Assembly (NCBI GenBank): GCA_021779415.1
Contig: JAJYAS010000003.1
Coordinates: 1-20,738, forward strand
From: Bacillota bacterium
GTDB lineage: Bacteria; Bacillota_B; Desulfitobacteriia; Desulfitobacteriales; Desulfitobacteriaceae
DNA length: 20,738 nucleotides
Reading direction: 5' to 3'
The position numbers were made by a program, and so were the translations under genes. Position 1 is the first letter of the stretch; the number at the start of each line of letters is the position of its first letter. Positions 1-8,290 of the stretch are shown here, one piece after another. Under the pieces are notes generated by a model, which worked only from the letters and a program-made list of their open reading frames with translations, was not told where the DNA came from and ran no database searches.

Positions 1-838
1 GCTCATCCATCGCCATTACCTGGGGCGCCATGGAACGAACCATCATACTCATTCCGCTAGCTTTTGGGCAACCATCCAAAACGTCCGTCCGATAACCCAA
101 ATCATAGGTTGGTACTCCTTGCCACATCCCAGCAAGTTCCCCGCGCTCATCCACTACGCCGACAGTCTGGCCTCGTATCCCTAATTGGGAAACCCCGTTG
201 CTGATCAAACGTATAAGATCCCTTAAGAGAGTTGTCTTGCCTGCTCTTGGGGGAGAAATCAAAAGCGTATGACAAAACACCCCCTCTGCCCCCAAAAGCG
301 AAGGCAATAACTTTAAACCTCGTCCTGAAACATCCCTAGCGATACGTAAATTTAAAGAAGAAACGTGCTTCATGGTTTGGATTTCACCGCGGTTCAGGAC
401 AACCTCTCCCGTTATCCCTACTCGGTTCCCTCCGGGAAGTGTTAAGAAACCCTTCTTAAGGTCCTCCTCTGCCGCATAAACCGAACTGTGAGTCATACGT
501 TCTAGTGCACTGGCAAGGTCTTCACGATTTACTAGGTAAGCCTTATCTGGGCTACACACTCCGCCTTCTCGACTTAGGAAAAAATCCATGTCAGACGTGA
601 GAACTAAAAGGGGTTGACCCACTCGCAGTCGAATCTCTTCAACCTTGTGAAAGGGGATAGCCTTGATATCACTTAAAATCGAACGGATATCCTCTCCAAA
701 CCATCTAGCCATATCCGCCCACAAAACCGCACCTTGATTCTGTCCGGAATCGTTCCCCTCCGGTCGCGAGGACTTACCCTTGGAAACTATCTCCCCCTTA
801 GGTGCCTGAACGACAGATAGCGTGTAATGTAGCGACAC
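1..838 (-). CDS. spoIIIAA: Stage III sporulation protein AA, 5' part (cut by window edge)
   Basis: SpoIIIAA is the AAA-like ATPase of the SpoIIIA-SpoIIQ channel between mother cell and forespore, and the first gene of the spoIIIA operon. Reading the minus strand gives the family sequence VEEIRLRVGQPLLVL, then the P-loop ISPPRAGKTTLLRDL, then VVDERGELAG and DVLDGCPKASGM. The frame leaves the window at MAMDE, inside the Walker B region, so the C-terminal part is missing. The start is uncertain. GTG at 838 has a strong SD (AAGGGGGG, 847-854) 8 nt upstream. TTG at 724 (SD AAGGTG) and ATG at 712 would give an N-terminus closer to the usual length, with about 23-27 residues before VEEIRLR. The 42 residues between GTG 838 and ATG 712 are not typical of the family. 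Identity is very secure; the start is not. Confidence 0.93.
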   Translation of the reverse strand, partial: MSLHYTLSVVQAPKGEIVSKGKSSRPEGNDSGQNQGAVLWADMARWFGEDIRSILSDIKAIPFHKVEEIRLRVGQPLLVLTSDMDFFLSREGGVCSPDKAYLVNREDLASALERMTHSSVYAAEEDLKKGFLTLPGGNRVGITGEVVLNRGEIQTMKHVSSLNLRIARDVSGRGLKLLPSLLGAEGVFCHTLLISPPRAGKTTLLRDLIRLISNGVSQLGIRGQTVGVVDERGELAGMWQGVPTYDLGYRTDVLDGCPKASGMSMMVRSMAPQVMAMDE

Positions 839-859
839 GTCATTGTCCCCCCTTGATAG

Positions 860-886
860 AAGGTATGTCCTCTTTTTTAATTTTAG
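860..886 (-). promoter_or_regulatory. Possible sigma-E-like promoter of spoIIIA
   Basis: On the minus strand CATACCTT (860-867) resembles the mother-cell sigma-E -10 element (CATACAAT-like). It lies 16 nt from CTA (884-886), which is close to the ATA core of the -35 element. In Bacillus subtilis spoIIIA is transcribed by sigma-E, which makes the match worth recording. The predicted start would fall very close to the SD of GTG 838, which is a weakness. This is a pattern match only. Confidence 0.3.
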
Positions 887-975
887 ACGTAATTCCTCTG
901 CAATAAGTAAGGAAGTATCTTAGGACGTTCTCACACGTTCCTTGAGGGGCTATTTGCGTCTTATGACATACTAGA

Positions 976-1005
976 AAGCCGAGTGCATTTTCATGCACTC
1001 GGCTT
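976..1005 (-). terminator. Perfect 12-bp hairpin terminator after the GGDEF-EAL gene
   Basis: AAGCCGAGTGCA (976-987) pairs perfectly with TGCACTCGGCTT (994-1005) around a 6-nt loop. It lies about 30 nt past the stop codon of the c-di-GMP gene and before spoIIIAA. Only a short T run (TTT, then CTAG) follows on the minus strand, so it may stop transcription partially or act by both directions of pairing. It separates the c-di-GMP gene from spoIIIA. Confidence 0.75.
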
Positions 1006-1035
1006 AACTTAAATAGACTACGTCCATAATCCTAT

Positions 1036-3327
1036 TCATTTAGCGGATTGATCAAACAATTTTTCTACCTCTTGAGAGGTAACCGCCTTACTAAAGAGAA
1101 ATCCCTGCATTTCATTGCATTCTTTATCCTTGAGAAACGACCATTGAGTATCCGTTTCCACGCCTTCAGCAATTACTTTCAGCTTGAGGTTTTTAGCAAG
1201 TTGAATGATAGCAGCGACAACTTCCTCCCCATTTTCACCGGTGCTGATATCTCCAATAAAGGACTGATCAATTTTTAAGGTATCAATTGGCATACGACGC
1301 AAATAGTTAAGTGAAGAAAACCCTGTTCCAAAATCGTCTATGGAGATTCTTACCCCTAACTCTTTAAAACTCCTTAACATTTCTGCCGTAGTTTCTCCGT
1401 TTTCCATAGCAATACTTTCCGTAATCTCAAGTTCCAGCAAATGTGCTTCCATTCCAGTTTCTTCTAAAATCCCCTCAACCACTTTGATAAAATTAAATTC
1501 GCGAAATTGCCGAGCTGAGATGTTAACGGCCATACGCATAGGTGAATACCCTTGAAGTTGCCAAGCTACATTTTGCTGGCAGGCGGCCCGCAAAACCCAT
1601 TCTCCAATGGGTACAATTAAGCCAGTTTCCTCCGCAATGGGAATAAAGGCAGCTGGGGCTATAATCCCCCGTTCCTTTGAGTGCCAACGGACCAGCGCCT
1701 CTAAACCTACGATACAACCGTTTTCGAAATCCACCTGAGGCTGATAATGAAGAATAAACTCGTCGCGCGCCAGGGCTTTCCGCAAGCTATATTCTGTCGT
1801 AAGCCTCTCGTTAGCTTTTATATTGAGCTCATCTGTAAAAAATTGATAATTATTTCGTCCCTTTTCTTTAGCATAGTACATCGCTGTATCCGCCTGCTTC
1901 ACCAAGGTTTCCATATCAGTGCCATCTCTGGGATAAAGACTAATTCCTATACTCGTGCTCATGTAGACTTCATTGTCTTCCATCATGATAGGCTGGCTAA
2001 AAGCCTTCAAAATTCGTTCCGACACGGAGACGACCTCTTGATCATTCCTTATCTCTGGAAGCAAAATCAAGAATTCATCACCGCCTAGTCGAGCAAGTGT
2101 ATCTCCTGCGCGCAAAGTTTGTCCAACGCGCTCTGCAACCTTCTTGAGAAGTTGATCCCCCAGATTATGTCCCATCGTGTCATTGATCAGCTTGAAACGA
2201 TCCAGATCTAAAAACATGACCGCCAGCATACCTGGCTTACTCCTTGACTGTATTAAGGCGTGACTTAAACTTTCATTAAACCAATGGCGGTTCGGAAGCC
2301 CCGTCAGGGCATCATGTTGTGCTTGATGTGCCAATTCTTTTAGATGGCTCCGTTTATAACTGACATCACGAAAAACTAAGACAACGCCGATGACTGCTTC
2401 GTTTCGATCTCGAATGGGGGCAGCCGAAAACTCAACTGCAATGCTGGATCCCTTGCGATCCATTAAGACAATATGGTTTGCCAACTCGACGACACACTCT
2501 TCTCGAAGGCAGCGAGTAATCGGACTTTCTATCGTTTCTCCAGTTTCTTCATTGACAGTATGGAAGACTAAGTCCAGCGAAAGACCGACTGCTTCTGCCA
2601 TCGTCCAACCCGTTAAGGCCTCCGCCACCGGATTGATATATTCCACAATTGCCCCCACATCGGTGGTGATCACAGCGTCCCCAATGGACTCCAAGGTGAC
2701 TTGGGCACGTTCCTTCTCCAGCCAAACTAACGCCTCTGCATTTTTTCGAATCGTAATATCACGAATAATGCTTACTATAATCGATTTTCCGTTCGAGGTA
2801 GCTCCCTTAGCCGTGACATCGACCGGGAAAACACTGCCATCTTTGCAAACGTGCTGCAACTCAAACTGAATTCCTTGCGGTGCCTTCTGGAGGAAGTGTT
2901 GCACAGAACTCTTATCCTGTGGTAACCGCAACTTATGTAGAGACATAGTGGTTAATTCTTGGCGAGTGTAGCCATAGCGCTTCACTGCGACTTCATTGGC
3001 ATCGAAGATTTGACCATCTGGTCGGATAAATAAGATCAAATCCAAAGTGTCTTCCGATAAAAGCCGATAGCGCTCTAGGTTCTCCCTATCCTCCTGAAGT
3101 TCCTGCTCAAATTTCTGAAGCGTCTTATATTCCCATTGTATAAGAAAATAAAGCACTATGGCCGTGACTACAATAAAAAACCATCCTTTTGCCATTCCTA
3201 ACCAGAGGTATAACTGACGATTCGTTACTGTATACCCTAACACATAATCTGAGAAGAGAACCCATACCCCGCCGGTTAGCGCATATAGTAGAGCTATCCG
3301 CAAAGGGGTTTTAACTGTACCCAACAT
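1036..3327 (-). CDS. Membrane PAS-PAS-GGDEF-EAL cyclic-di-GMP enzyme
   Basis: 763 aa. Two membrane helices (about 10-30 and 41-63) are followed by a coiled linker, PAS 1 (about 86-195), PAS 2 (about 205-325), a GGDEF domain (about 335-495) and an EAL domain (about 510-755). The diguanylate cyclase site reads GGDEF (415-419). The inhibitory I-site RAGD (406-409) sits exactly five residues before it. The phosphodiesterase residues also look complete: EAL (543-545), N602, E634, DDFGTG (664-669), K685 and E721. The protein could therefore both make and break c-di-GMP under control of a signal sensed by the membrane or PAS parts. Start: ATG 3327 has AGGAG almost touching it and a second SD, AAGGGGG, about 11 nt upstream. 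That second SD lies partly in a small GACCC/GGGTC hairpin (3336-3355). It is transcribed alone: a terminator follows, and the RNase J terminator precedes it. Confidence 0.95.
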   Translation of the reverse strand: MLGTVKTPLRIALLYALTGGVWVLFSDYVLGYTVTNRQLYLWLGMAKGWFFIVVTAIVLYFLIQWEYKTLQKFEQELQEDRENLERYRLLSEDTLDLILFIRPDGQIFDANEVAVKRYGYTRQELTTMSLHKLRLPQDKSSVQHFLQKAPQGIQFELQHVCKDGSVFPVDVTAKGATSNGKSIIVSIIRDITIRKNAEALVWLEKERAQVTLESIGDAVITTDVGAIVEYINPVAEALTGWTMAEAVGLSLDLVFHTVNEETGETIESPITRCLREECVVELANHIVLMDRKGSSIAVEFSAAPIRDRNEAVIGVVLVFRDVSYKRSHLKELAHQAQHDALTGLPNRHWFNESLSHALIQSRSKPGMLAVMFLDLDRFKLINDTMGHNLGDQLLKKVAERVGQTLRAGDTLARLGGDEFLILLPEIRNDQEVVSVSERILKAFSQPIMMEDNEVYMSTSIGISLYPRDGTDMETLVKQADTAMYYAKEKGRNNYQFFTDELNIKANERLTTEYSLRKALARDEFILHYQPQVDFENGCIVGLEALVRWHSKERGIIAPAAFIPIAEETGLIVPIGEWVLRAACQQNVAWQLQGYSPMRMAVNISARQFREFNFIKVVEGILEETGMEAHLLELEITESIAMENGETTAEMLRSFKELGVRISIDDFGTGFSSLNYLRRMPIDTLKIDQSFIGDISTGENGEEVVAAIIQLAKNLKLKVIAEGVETDTQWSFLKDKECNEMQGFLFSKAVTSQEVEKLFDQSAK

Positions 3328-3433
3328 CTCCTAATGACCCCCTTCTTTCAGGGTCTTATTCTCTAATAGTCTTGATATTCCTGCATAGTAATCTTCAGTT
3401 CTACAAATAAAACGCTATCACACCCAATAAAAC

Positions 3434-3472
3434 AAGAGCGTTACGATCACGAATAACGTACCATACGCTCTT
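3434..3472 (-). terminator. Likely terminator after RNase J
   Basis: On the minus strand AAGAGCGT (3465-3472) pairs with ACGCTCTT (3434-3441). A weaker inner TACG/CGTA pairing is possible, and GTTTTATT follows. It starts 22 nt after the rnj stop. The long imperfect loop lowers certainty. An unused SD-like AGGAGGG lies between the stop and the hairpin, with no sensible reading frame behind it. Confidence 0.55.
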
Positions 3473-3494
3473 CTAAAAGGTATCCCTCCTGAAT

Positions 3495-5168
3495 CTAATA
3501 ATGAAGGACAATCGGCAAGATCATCGGTCGTCGCCGAGTTTTTTCCCAAAAATAATTGCTTAGACCATCGCGAATCATGGACTTTAGAACTACCCATTCA
3601 AGTTGATCTTTCTGCAGCTGACTTTCCAGGGTTTTGCCGACCACTTTCTTGGCTTCCTCCACTAAGTTCCCTGCTTCTTTCATAAACGTGAACCCTCTAG
3701 AAATAATATCCGGTCCGGATATTATTCGGTAAGGTTTTCCCTTAGAAAGAGCAACGATAACCACGACCACGCCATCTTGAGCCAATTGTTGACGATCCCG
3801 CAGGACGATCTGACCTACATCTCCGACACCCAGTCCGTCGATGTAAACACTTCCTGCTTCCACACGCTCTCCGAACTCCATCCGATCGGGAGAAAGCTCA
3901 ACGCGAGACCCCAGTTGAGTTAAGGCAATGTCCTGATCCGCATAGCCTAGTGAATGTCCAATCCTTCGCAAAGCAGCCTGATGCCGAATTTCACCGTGAT
4001 GGGGTATGAGAAAACGTGGGCGGGCCAGGCGAATCACGAGCTTAATCTCTTCTTGATTAGCATGTCCGGACACATGAACTTGTCCCATTTCCTTCGTGAC
4101 AACTTCTGCCCCAATTTCATAAAGGTGGTTAATCGTCTTCCCGACCAGCTTCTCATTTCCAGGTATCGGCGTAGCCGCAATAATGACCATATCCCCTACC
4201 TGGACATTAATCTGCCGATGACTCCCAGTCGCCATCCTCGTCAAGGCCGCGAGCGGTTCACCCTGGCTCCCCGTGGTAAGAACCAGTAGTCGTTCAGGCG
4301 GGGTATTTCCGACCTCAGTGCTGTCTATGAAGATATCCTCTTGTGGCAGGTTTAAATATCCCAACTCGATCGCAGTACGAACCACGCTTTCCATGCTTCT
4401 CCCCACAACGCAAACTTTTCGTCCAATATCGGCGGCTGCATTAATCGCTTGTTGGATTCGATGTACGTTCGAAGCGAAGGAGGCCATAATAATTTTTCCT
4501 TCGGCTCGTTCAAACCACTCCCGCAAAGTTTTCCCCACAATCATTTCAGACATTGTGACGCCTGCCCGTTCAGCATTTGTGGAATCGCAGAGCAAAGCCA
4601 GAATCCCTTCCTCACCCCAAGCAGCCAGTTTTCCAAGATCCATGTTTTGACCGTCAATAGGCGTATAGTCGACTTTGAAGTCTCCAGTATAGACCACTCG
4701 ACCAACCGGCGTGAGTAAAGAATATCCGACAGCGTCGGGAATACTGTGTGTTACACGAAACGCTTCTACCTCAAAAGCCCCAGCCTGAATAGATTCGCCC
4801 GGTTCAATGACATGTACTAACGTTTCAGGATAAGGAGTTCGTTCTTGTAACTTTGCCCGCACTAAGCCCAACGTTAACTTAGTGCCATAGATCGGGATAT
4901 TCAATTTAGGTAAAATAAACGGAAGTCCACCTATATGATCTTCATGGCCATGCGTAATAAAAAGTCCCTTAATGCGATCGCGGTTTTTTTCCAAATAAGT
5001 AATGTCTGGAATCACCAAATCGATGCCTAACAACTCTTCACCCGGGAATTTTACACCCCCGTCAATAATGACAATAGAATCTTCATATTCAAAAACAAGC
5101 AAGTTCTTTCCGATTTCTCCCGTTCCTCCAAGAGGAATTACACTTAATTTTGATCTTTTTTGTAACAA
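3495..5168 (-). CDS. rnj: Ribonuclease J
   Basis: 557 aa, the usual length of RNase J, the 5'-to-3' exo/endoribonuclease that takes part in mRNA decay and rRNA maturation in Firmicutes. The beta-lactamase/beta-CASP fold is visible: HGHEDH (73-78) for the two metal ions, H141, D163 in TGDFKVD, DSTNAE (195-200), VHVSGHA (364-370) and PHHGE (389-393), followed by the C-terminal domain starting near VYIDGLGVGDVG. All metal ligands are present, so it should be active like J1, unlike J2-type paralogues where this motif is altered. Start is TTG 5168 behind AGGAGGTG at 6-7 nt; there is no nearby in-frame ATG. The SD lies in a hairpin (5176-5217). Efp lies 89 nt upstream with no terminator between, so they may share a transcript. 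Confidence 0.96.
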   Translation of the reverse strand: MLQKRSKLSVIPLGGTGEIGKNLLVFEYEDSIVIIDGGVKFPGEELLGIDLVIPDITYLEKNRDRIKGLFITHGHEDHIGGLPFILPKLNIPIYGTKLTLGLVRAKLQERTPYPETLVHVIEPGESIQAGAFEVEAFRVTHSIPDAVGYSLLTPVGRVVYTGDFKVDYTPIDGQNMDLGKLAAWGEEGILALLCDSTNAERAGVTMSEMIVGKTLREWFERAEGKIIMASFASNVHRIQQAINAAADIGRKVCVVGRSMESVVRTAIELGYLNLPQEDIFIDSTEVGNTPPERLLVLTTGSQGEPLAALTRMATGSHRQINVQVGDMVIIAATPIPGNEKLVGKTINHLYEIGAEVVTKEMGQVHVSGHANQEEIKLVIRLARPRFLIPHHGEIRHQAALRRIGHSLGYADQDIALTQLGSRVELSPDRMEFGERVEAGSVYIDGLGVGDVGQIVLRDRQQLAQDGVVVVIVALSKGKPYRIISGPDIISRGFTFMKEAGNLVEEAKKVVGKTLESQLQKDQLEWVVLKSMIRDGLSNYFWEKTRRRPMILPIVLHY

Positions 5169-5175
5169 AAAAACA

Positions 5176-5217
5176 CCTCCTATGGTAGCTACTAAACTTA
5201 GTTTGCCCCTTAGGAGG
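5176..5217 (-). promoter_or_regulatory. SD-sequestering hairpin in the RNase J leader
   Basis: In the minus-strand transcript CCTCCTAAGG (5208-5217) can pair with CCATAGGAGG (5176-5185), giving 9 of 10 pairs with one A-A mismatch. The second arm contains the SD of rnj. The 22-nt loop holds a smaller ACTAA/TTAGT pair (5191-5202). Folding would hide the ribosome site of a gene that also uses a TTG start, so translation may be restrained. RNases such as RNase E are known to regulate their own leaders; a similar role here is inference. Confidence 0.5.
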
Positions 5218-5257
5218 AAATATCATGTCATTATGATTTTATTACATCCACACTGAC

Positions 5258-5815
5258 TTAGGCCCGTTGGACATAATTTCCCGTCCGAGTATCAATGATC
5301 AGCACGTCCCCTTCGTTGACAAAGAACGGCACTTGGACCACTGCACCGGTTTCTAAGGTTGCGGGTTTAGTTCCTCCCGTCGCAGTATCCCCTTTGACCC
5401 CAGGTTCAGTCGCGGTAACAGTAAGCTGAACGGAATTAGGCACATCGACCCCAATAACCTCAACGTCATAGAAAAGTACCCCTAGCGTCATGTTTTCTTT
5501 CAACCACTTGACACCGTCTCCAATTTGGTCCCCAGTTAGAGATACTTGCTCATAAGTTTCCTTATCCATAACTACAAAATGGTCTCCGTCTTTATAGAGG
5601 TATTCCATATCCCGACGCTCTACGTGGGCCTTCGGTACCTTTTCTCCAGCATTAAACCTTCGCTCTACCACTCCACCTGTTTTAACATTTTTTAATTTCG
5701 TACGAACAAAGGCGGCTCCTTTACCTGGTTTAACATGTTGGAACTCAACTACTGAAAATACATCACCATCGAGTTGAATCGTTAGACCTGTCTTAAAATC
5801 ATTTGAAGAAATCAT
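5258..5815 (-). CDS. efp: Translation elongation factor P
   Basis: 185 aa, the normal length. EF-P relieves ribosomes stalled at polyproline stretches. The N-terminal KOW-like domain (1-64) carries the loop HVKPGKGAA with K32, the lysine modified in many bacteria. Two OB domains follow (about 67-125 and 130-185), ending in the typical GTRTGNYV-like tail ([11 protein letters not shown]). ATG 5815 is preceded by a G-rich SD (AGGGGGA) at about 11 nt. It sits between the Xaa-Pro peptidase and RNase J genes; peptidase next to efp is a common arrangement in Firmicutes. Confidence 0.98.
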   Translation of the reverse strand: MISSNDFKTGLTIQLDGDVFSVVEFQHVKPGKGAAFVRTKLKNVKTGGVVERRFNAGEKVPKAHVERRDMEYLYKDGDHFVVMDKETYEQVSLTGDQIGDGVKWLKENMTLGVLFYDVEVIGVDVPNSVQLTVTATEPGVKGDTATGGTKPATLETGAVVQVPFFVNEGDVLIIDTRTGNYVQRA

Positions 5816-5891
5816 AAATGTCTCTTTCCCCCTAAATATAGTCTTTTACCCATCAGAAGTATAACTTTCGGGTGGCATTAGCCCAATTTTC

Positions 5892-5897
5892 ATTATA
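5892..5897 (-). promoter_or_regulatory. Possible -10 box upstream of efp
   Basis: A perfect TATAAT occurs on the minus strand about 75 nt before the efp start, in the 130-nt spacer after the peptidase gene. No good TTGACA-like box lies 16-18 nt upstream, so this is only a candidate internal promoter for efp-rnj. Confidence 0.3.
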
Positions 5898-5945
5898 GTT
5901 AGCTTGTCCCTTTTTAACGTGAAATACTTAGAAAGTCCACAAACT

Positions 5946-7007
5946 TTACTCAAGAATAATGAACTCTTTCGGTGCCTGTGTCAATACTTCGCACCCATTT
6001 TCGGTCACCAAAACAATATCTTCAATCCGGACGCCACCCCACTCTGGGATATAAATACCCGGTTCAACGGTAATGACCATGCCGGGTTCAAGCACGCGCT
6101 CTTCCCGCATATTTAGGTTGGGCCCTTCATGGATGGCCAGCCCCACAGAGTGTCCCAATCCATGTCCGAAGTAATCACCATAGCCAGCCTCTTCAATCAG
6201 TTTGCGGGCTACCGCATCCACTTCTTTTCCGGTCCGCCCTGGTGCAACCGCCATAATTCCTGCCCGCTGGGCAGCCAATACCGTCTCATAAACTTCATGG
6301 TGCTTGTCCCCCGGTTCGCCTAAAAACACAGTTCGCGTAATATCTGAACAATAACCCTGATAGAGCGCTCCAAAATCCATGGTCAGGAACTCACCCAATT
6401 GAATCTGCTTCGAACTGGCCGCACCATGAGGCATCGCGGAACGAACACCAGAAGCTACGATGAATTCAAAAGAACCCCCACTTGCACCAGCCCTACGCAT
6501 AGAAAATTCTAAAGCCAGCCCAATCTCTTCTTCCGTCTGCCCGATTTCGATGGTCTGTAACACTTCAGCAAAAGCGTCATCCGCAATTCGAACGGCTTGA
6601 CGAATCAACTCGATCTCCGACTTATCTTTCACCGAACGCAAATGACTCACCAAATCAGGCAGAGACAGAAGTTCCGCTTGCGGAAATGCATCCTTGAGTT
6701 TACCATAGCTTAGGAACGTAATGAAGTCCCCTTCAAAACCAACTCTCTGGGCCTGTTGCCCAATTTCAGACAAAGTCGCAAAGTGGTCTAATCCCGTCTT
6801 AATAATTTCAAATTCTGGAGCCTGAGCTTTTGCTTGTTCTATGTAACGAAAATCGGTCAGCAAGCAAGCCCTTTCTGGAGTAATAAATAGGGTCGCTTCC
6901 CCACCGGTAAACCCACTCACATACCGTCCATTCTCTGGGCGAATGACCACATAAGCATCAATTTTCTCTTCCAGCATCTTTCGGCGCATCCGTTCTAACC
7001 GATTCAT
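5946..7007 (-). CDS. pepP: Xaa-Pro dipeptidase/aminopeptidase (M24 family)
   Basis: 353 aa from the chosen start. It is a cytosolic metallopeptidase that removes residues next to proline. The N-terminal creatinase-like domain is followed by the pita-bread catalytic domain with all five metal ligands: D211 and D222 ([14 protein letters not shown]), H286 (GHGLGHSVG), E315 (VEPGIY) and E329 (VRIED). The start is taken as ATG 7007 because AAGGAGGGAG (7014-7023) lies 6 nt upstream. The longer frame from ATG 7037 adds ten residues, has no SD and overlaps the aroQ stop by one base (TAATG). The gene follows aroQ directly and precedes efp, consistent with one operon. The exact substrate (dipeptidase or aminopeptidase) cannot be told from sequence. 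Confidence 0.94.
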   Translation of the reverse strand: MNRLERMRRKMLEEKIDAYVVIRPENGRYVSGFTGGEATLFITPERACLLTDFRYIEQAKAQAPEFEIIKTGLDHFATLSEIGQQAQRVGFEGDFITFLSYGKLKDAFPQAELLSLPDLVSHLRSVKDKSEIELIRQAVRIADDAFAEVLQTIEIGQTEEEIGLALEFSMRRAGASGGSFEFIVASGVRSAMPHGAASSKQIQLGEFLTMDFGALYQGYCSDITRTVFLGEPGDKHHEVYETVLAAQRAGIMAVAPGRTGKEVDAVARKLIEEAGYGDYFGHGLGHSVGLAIHEGPNLNMREERVLEPGMVITVEPGIYIPEWGGVRIEDIVLVTENGCEVLTQAPKEFIILE

Positions 7008-7036
7008 TGATGACTCCCTCCTTGTCGTTGATGTCA

Positions 7037-7480
7037 TTATTTTGCCCTTCGAAGCTGGTAATCGATGGCATAACGCATCGCTAAGACATAGCCCTCGGCT
7101 CCTAAACCCGAAATCTGGCCAATACTGACTGGCGCAATAAGCGAATTGGCCCGGAATGCTTCTCGTGCATGAATGTTTGAAAGATGAACTTCAAGCGTAG
7201 GAACCCTTACTGCACTAATAGCATCCCTGATTGCATAACTTGTATGGGTCCATGCACCAGGGTTGAGAATTAAAAAATCATCCGACGTCAAGGCTTGAAT
7301 CCAATCCAAAAGGTTTCCCTCGTGATTCGTTTGTCGGCATTCCGCATTTATCCCTGCCTGACTTGCGATTGTTAACACGTCTTGATTAATCTCTGCCAAG
7401 TTGCGTGATCCATAATGTTCTGGTTCTCGAAGTCCTAATAAATTCAGATTAGGGCCATGAAATACCCATATGCTTGCCAA
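7037..7480 (-). CDS. aroQ: 3-dehydroquinate dehydratase, type II
   Basis: 147 aa from TTG 7480. It catalyses dehydration of 3-dehydroquinate in the shikimate pathway as a dodecameric type II enzyme. Visible family motifs are HGPNLNLLG, R18 and Y23 in the active-site lid (REPEHYG), GAWTHTSYAIRDA, and EVHLSNIHAREAFR with the Glu/His pair. TTG 7480 is preferred because GGAAGTG sits 5 nt upstream and the length matches the family. The longer frame from GTG 7519 has no SD and overlaps a promoter-like -10 box. It is separated from aroC-aroK-aroB by the whole pilus cluster. Confidence 0.95.
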   Translation of the reverse strand: MASIWVFHGPNLNLLGLREPEHYGSRNLAEINQDVLTIASQAGINAECRQTNHEGNLLDWIQALTSDDFLILNPGAWTHTSYAIRDAISAVRVPTLEVHLSNIHAREAFRANSLIAPVSIGQISGLGAEGYVLAMRYAIDYQLRRAK

Positions 7481-7511
7481 TTTATCACTTCCTTGCTCAC
7501 ATACCCGAAAT

Positions 7512-7541
7512 TTTATCACAAGTTCGAAGTATTTTCCACAA
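7512..7541 (-). promoter_or_regulatory. Weak promoter candidate for aroQ-pepP
   Basis: On the minus strand TTGTGG (7536-7541) and GATAAA (7512-7517, preceded by TG) are spaced 18 nt apart. They lie between the LysM terminator and the aroQ TTG start. A new promoter is expected here because a terminator lies just upstream, but the boxes match poorly. Confidence 0.3.
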
Positions 7542-7569
7542 TCACTTCACGCCATACCCTTTATGTAAT

Positions 7570-7592
7570 AAAAACCTCCGTTTTACGGAGGT
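7570..7592 (-). terminator. Rho-independent terminator after the LysM gene
   Basis: On the minus strand ACCTCCGT pairs perfectly with ACGGAGGT across a 3-nt loop (7574-7592) and is followed at once by TTTTATTA. It starts 18 nt after the LysM stop codon and separates that gene from aroQ. Confidence 0.85.
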
Positions 7593-7610
7593 GATGTAAT
7601 AACAAAACAA

Positions 7611-8216
7611 TTAGCTGGGTCGTTTAAAGGGAAATGACATGCGCCCTTGAGACTGTTCCAGCACCGGTTGCGCGTCCTGACCGTATTGAGGAGTTGCTTC
7701 AAGTTGAGTTGTTTGAACTTGGGAATTTTGTTGCGCTTGCCCCAACGGTTTGGCGGCTGGCTTAGCCTGCTCTGCAGTATCTCCTTTACCACTCACTAAA
7801 CGGGGGGAAAGCACAACGTCCAAATTGCTTATCATAATTTGAACTTCAGTCGGACCGCCTTCCCCCACTGGCTGGACTTTACGGATCTCAGTTCGAGGAA
7901 GAATAAAGTGAATTTCGTGAGGAGTTTTAGGTTCACCAATTCGCCGAAGACGAAAACGGACTCCCTCGACTTCCATCTCGACTTCGTCGAGATAGTCCCC
8001 TACAAACTCTTGGCCATGATTTCCTTTAATATCAGCATATTGTTCCTGCCCTTTGAGACCTGCCTTAAATTCCGGAAGAACAATAATTTGTCCTATTTGA
8101 AGTTTCAGTGGGTCAACACTTGGATTGAGCTGAAGAAAATCGTCGCAACTTCCTCCCCATCGTTGGGCCAAGCTATGAAAATTATCTCCAGGTTGAATCG
8201 TGTATTCTTTGTTCAT
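7611..8216 (-). CDS. LysM-domain protein of unknown role
   Basis: 201 aa. Residues about 3-49 form one LysM domain (YTIQPGDNFHSLAQRW to IGQIIVLPE), a fold that binds peptidoglycan or chitin-like glycans. Residues about 70-142 (from GDYLDEVEMEVEG to LDVVLSPRL) look like a folded domain that I do not recognise. The last 55 residues are Gln/Ala/Pro-rich and probably disordered. No signal peptide or membrane helix is visible. LysM proteins without export signals in spore formers include coat or cortex proteins of the SafA/SpoVID type, so a mother-cell spore role is possible. A link to the pilus cluster just upstream (LysM proteins such as TsaP or FimV serve pili in Gram-negatives) is another possibility. 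It has its own promoter, an SD hairpin and a terminator, so it is a single-gene unit. Confidence 0.85.
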   Translation of the reverse strand: MNKEYTIQPGDNFHSLAQRWGGSCDDFLQLNPSVDPLKLQIGQIIVLPEFKAGLKGQEQYADIKGNHGQEFVGDYLDEVEMEVEGVRFRLRRIGEPKTPHEIHFILPRTEIRKVQPVGEGGPTEVQIMISNLDVVLSPRLVSGKGDTAEQAKPAAKPLGQAQQNSQVQTTQLEATPQYGQDAQPVLEQSQGRMSFPFKRPS

Positions 8217-8220
8217 ATTA

Positions 8221-8259
8221 CATTCCCTCCTCTCCCTAGCCTATGGCTAAGAGGGAATG
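8221..8259 (-). promoter_or_regulatory. Leader hairpin covering the SD of the LysM gene
   Basis: In the minus-strand transcript CATTCCCTC (8251-8259) pairs perfectly with GAGGGAATG (8221-8229). The second arm contains the SD, 4 nt before ATG 8216. An inner TAGCC/GGCTA stem (8237-8241 with 8245-8249) can form within the loop. There is no T run after it, so it is not a simple terminator. It most likely limits ribosome access until melted or cleaved. Confidence 0.55.
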
Positions 8260-8290
8260 TTTCGTTCCATTAATTTGTAAAATAACCCAA

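Noticed and set aside
2390..2869. Plus-strand open frame of 159 codons
   Set aside because: It lies antisense to the PAS/GGDEF gene, has no family resemblance or SD, and the minus frame is conserved throughout. The same applies to the other plus-strand frames, such as 4273-4650, 7839-8273, 14764-15168 and 19857-20189.
3474..3494. SD-like AGGAGGG just after the RNase J stop
   Set aside because: No start codon with a usable frame follows before the terminator hairpin.
5211..5236. AGGAGG followed by ATG on the plus strand after efp
   Set aside because: The frame stops after three codons (MSL). The SD-like sequence is explained as the mirror arm of the RNase J leader hairpin.
7037..7519. Longer AroQ from GTG 7519
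   Set aside because: It has no SD, overlaps a -10-like box and is longer than the family norm; TTG 7480 has GGAAGTG 5 nt upstream.
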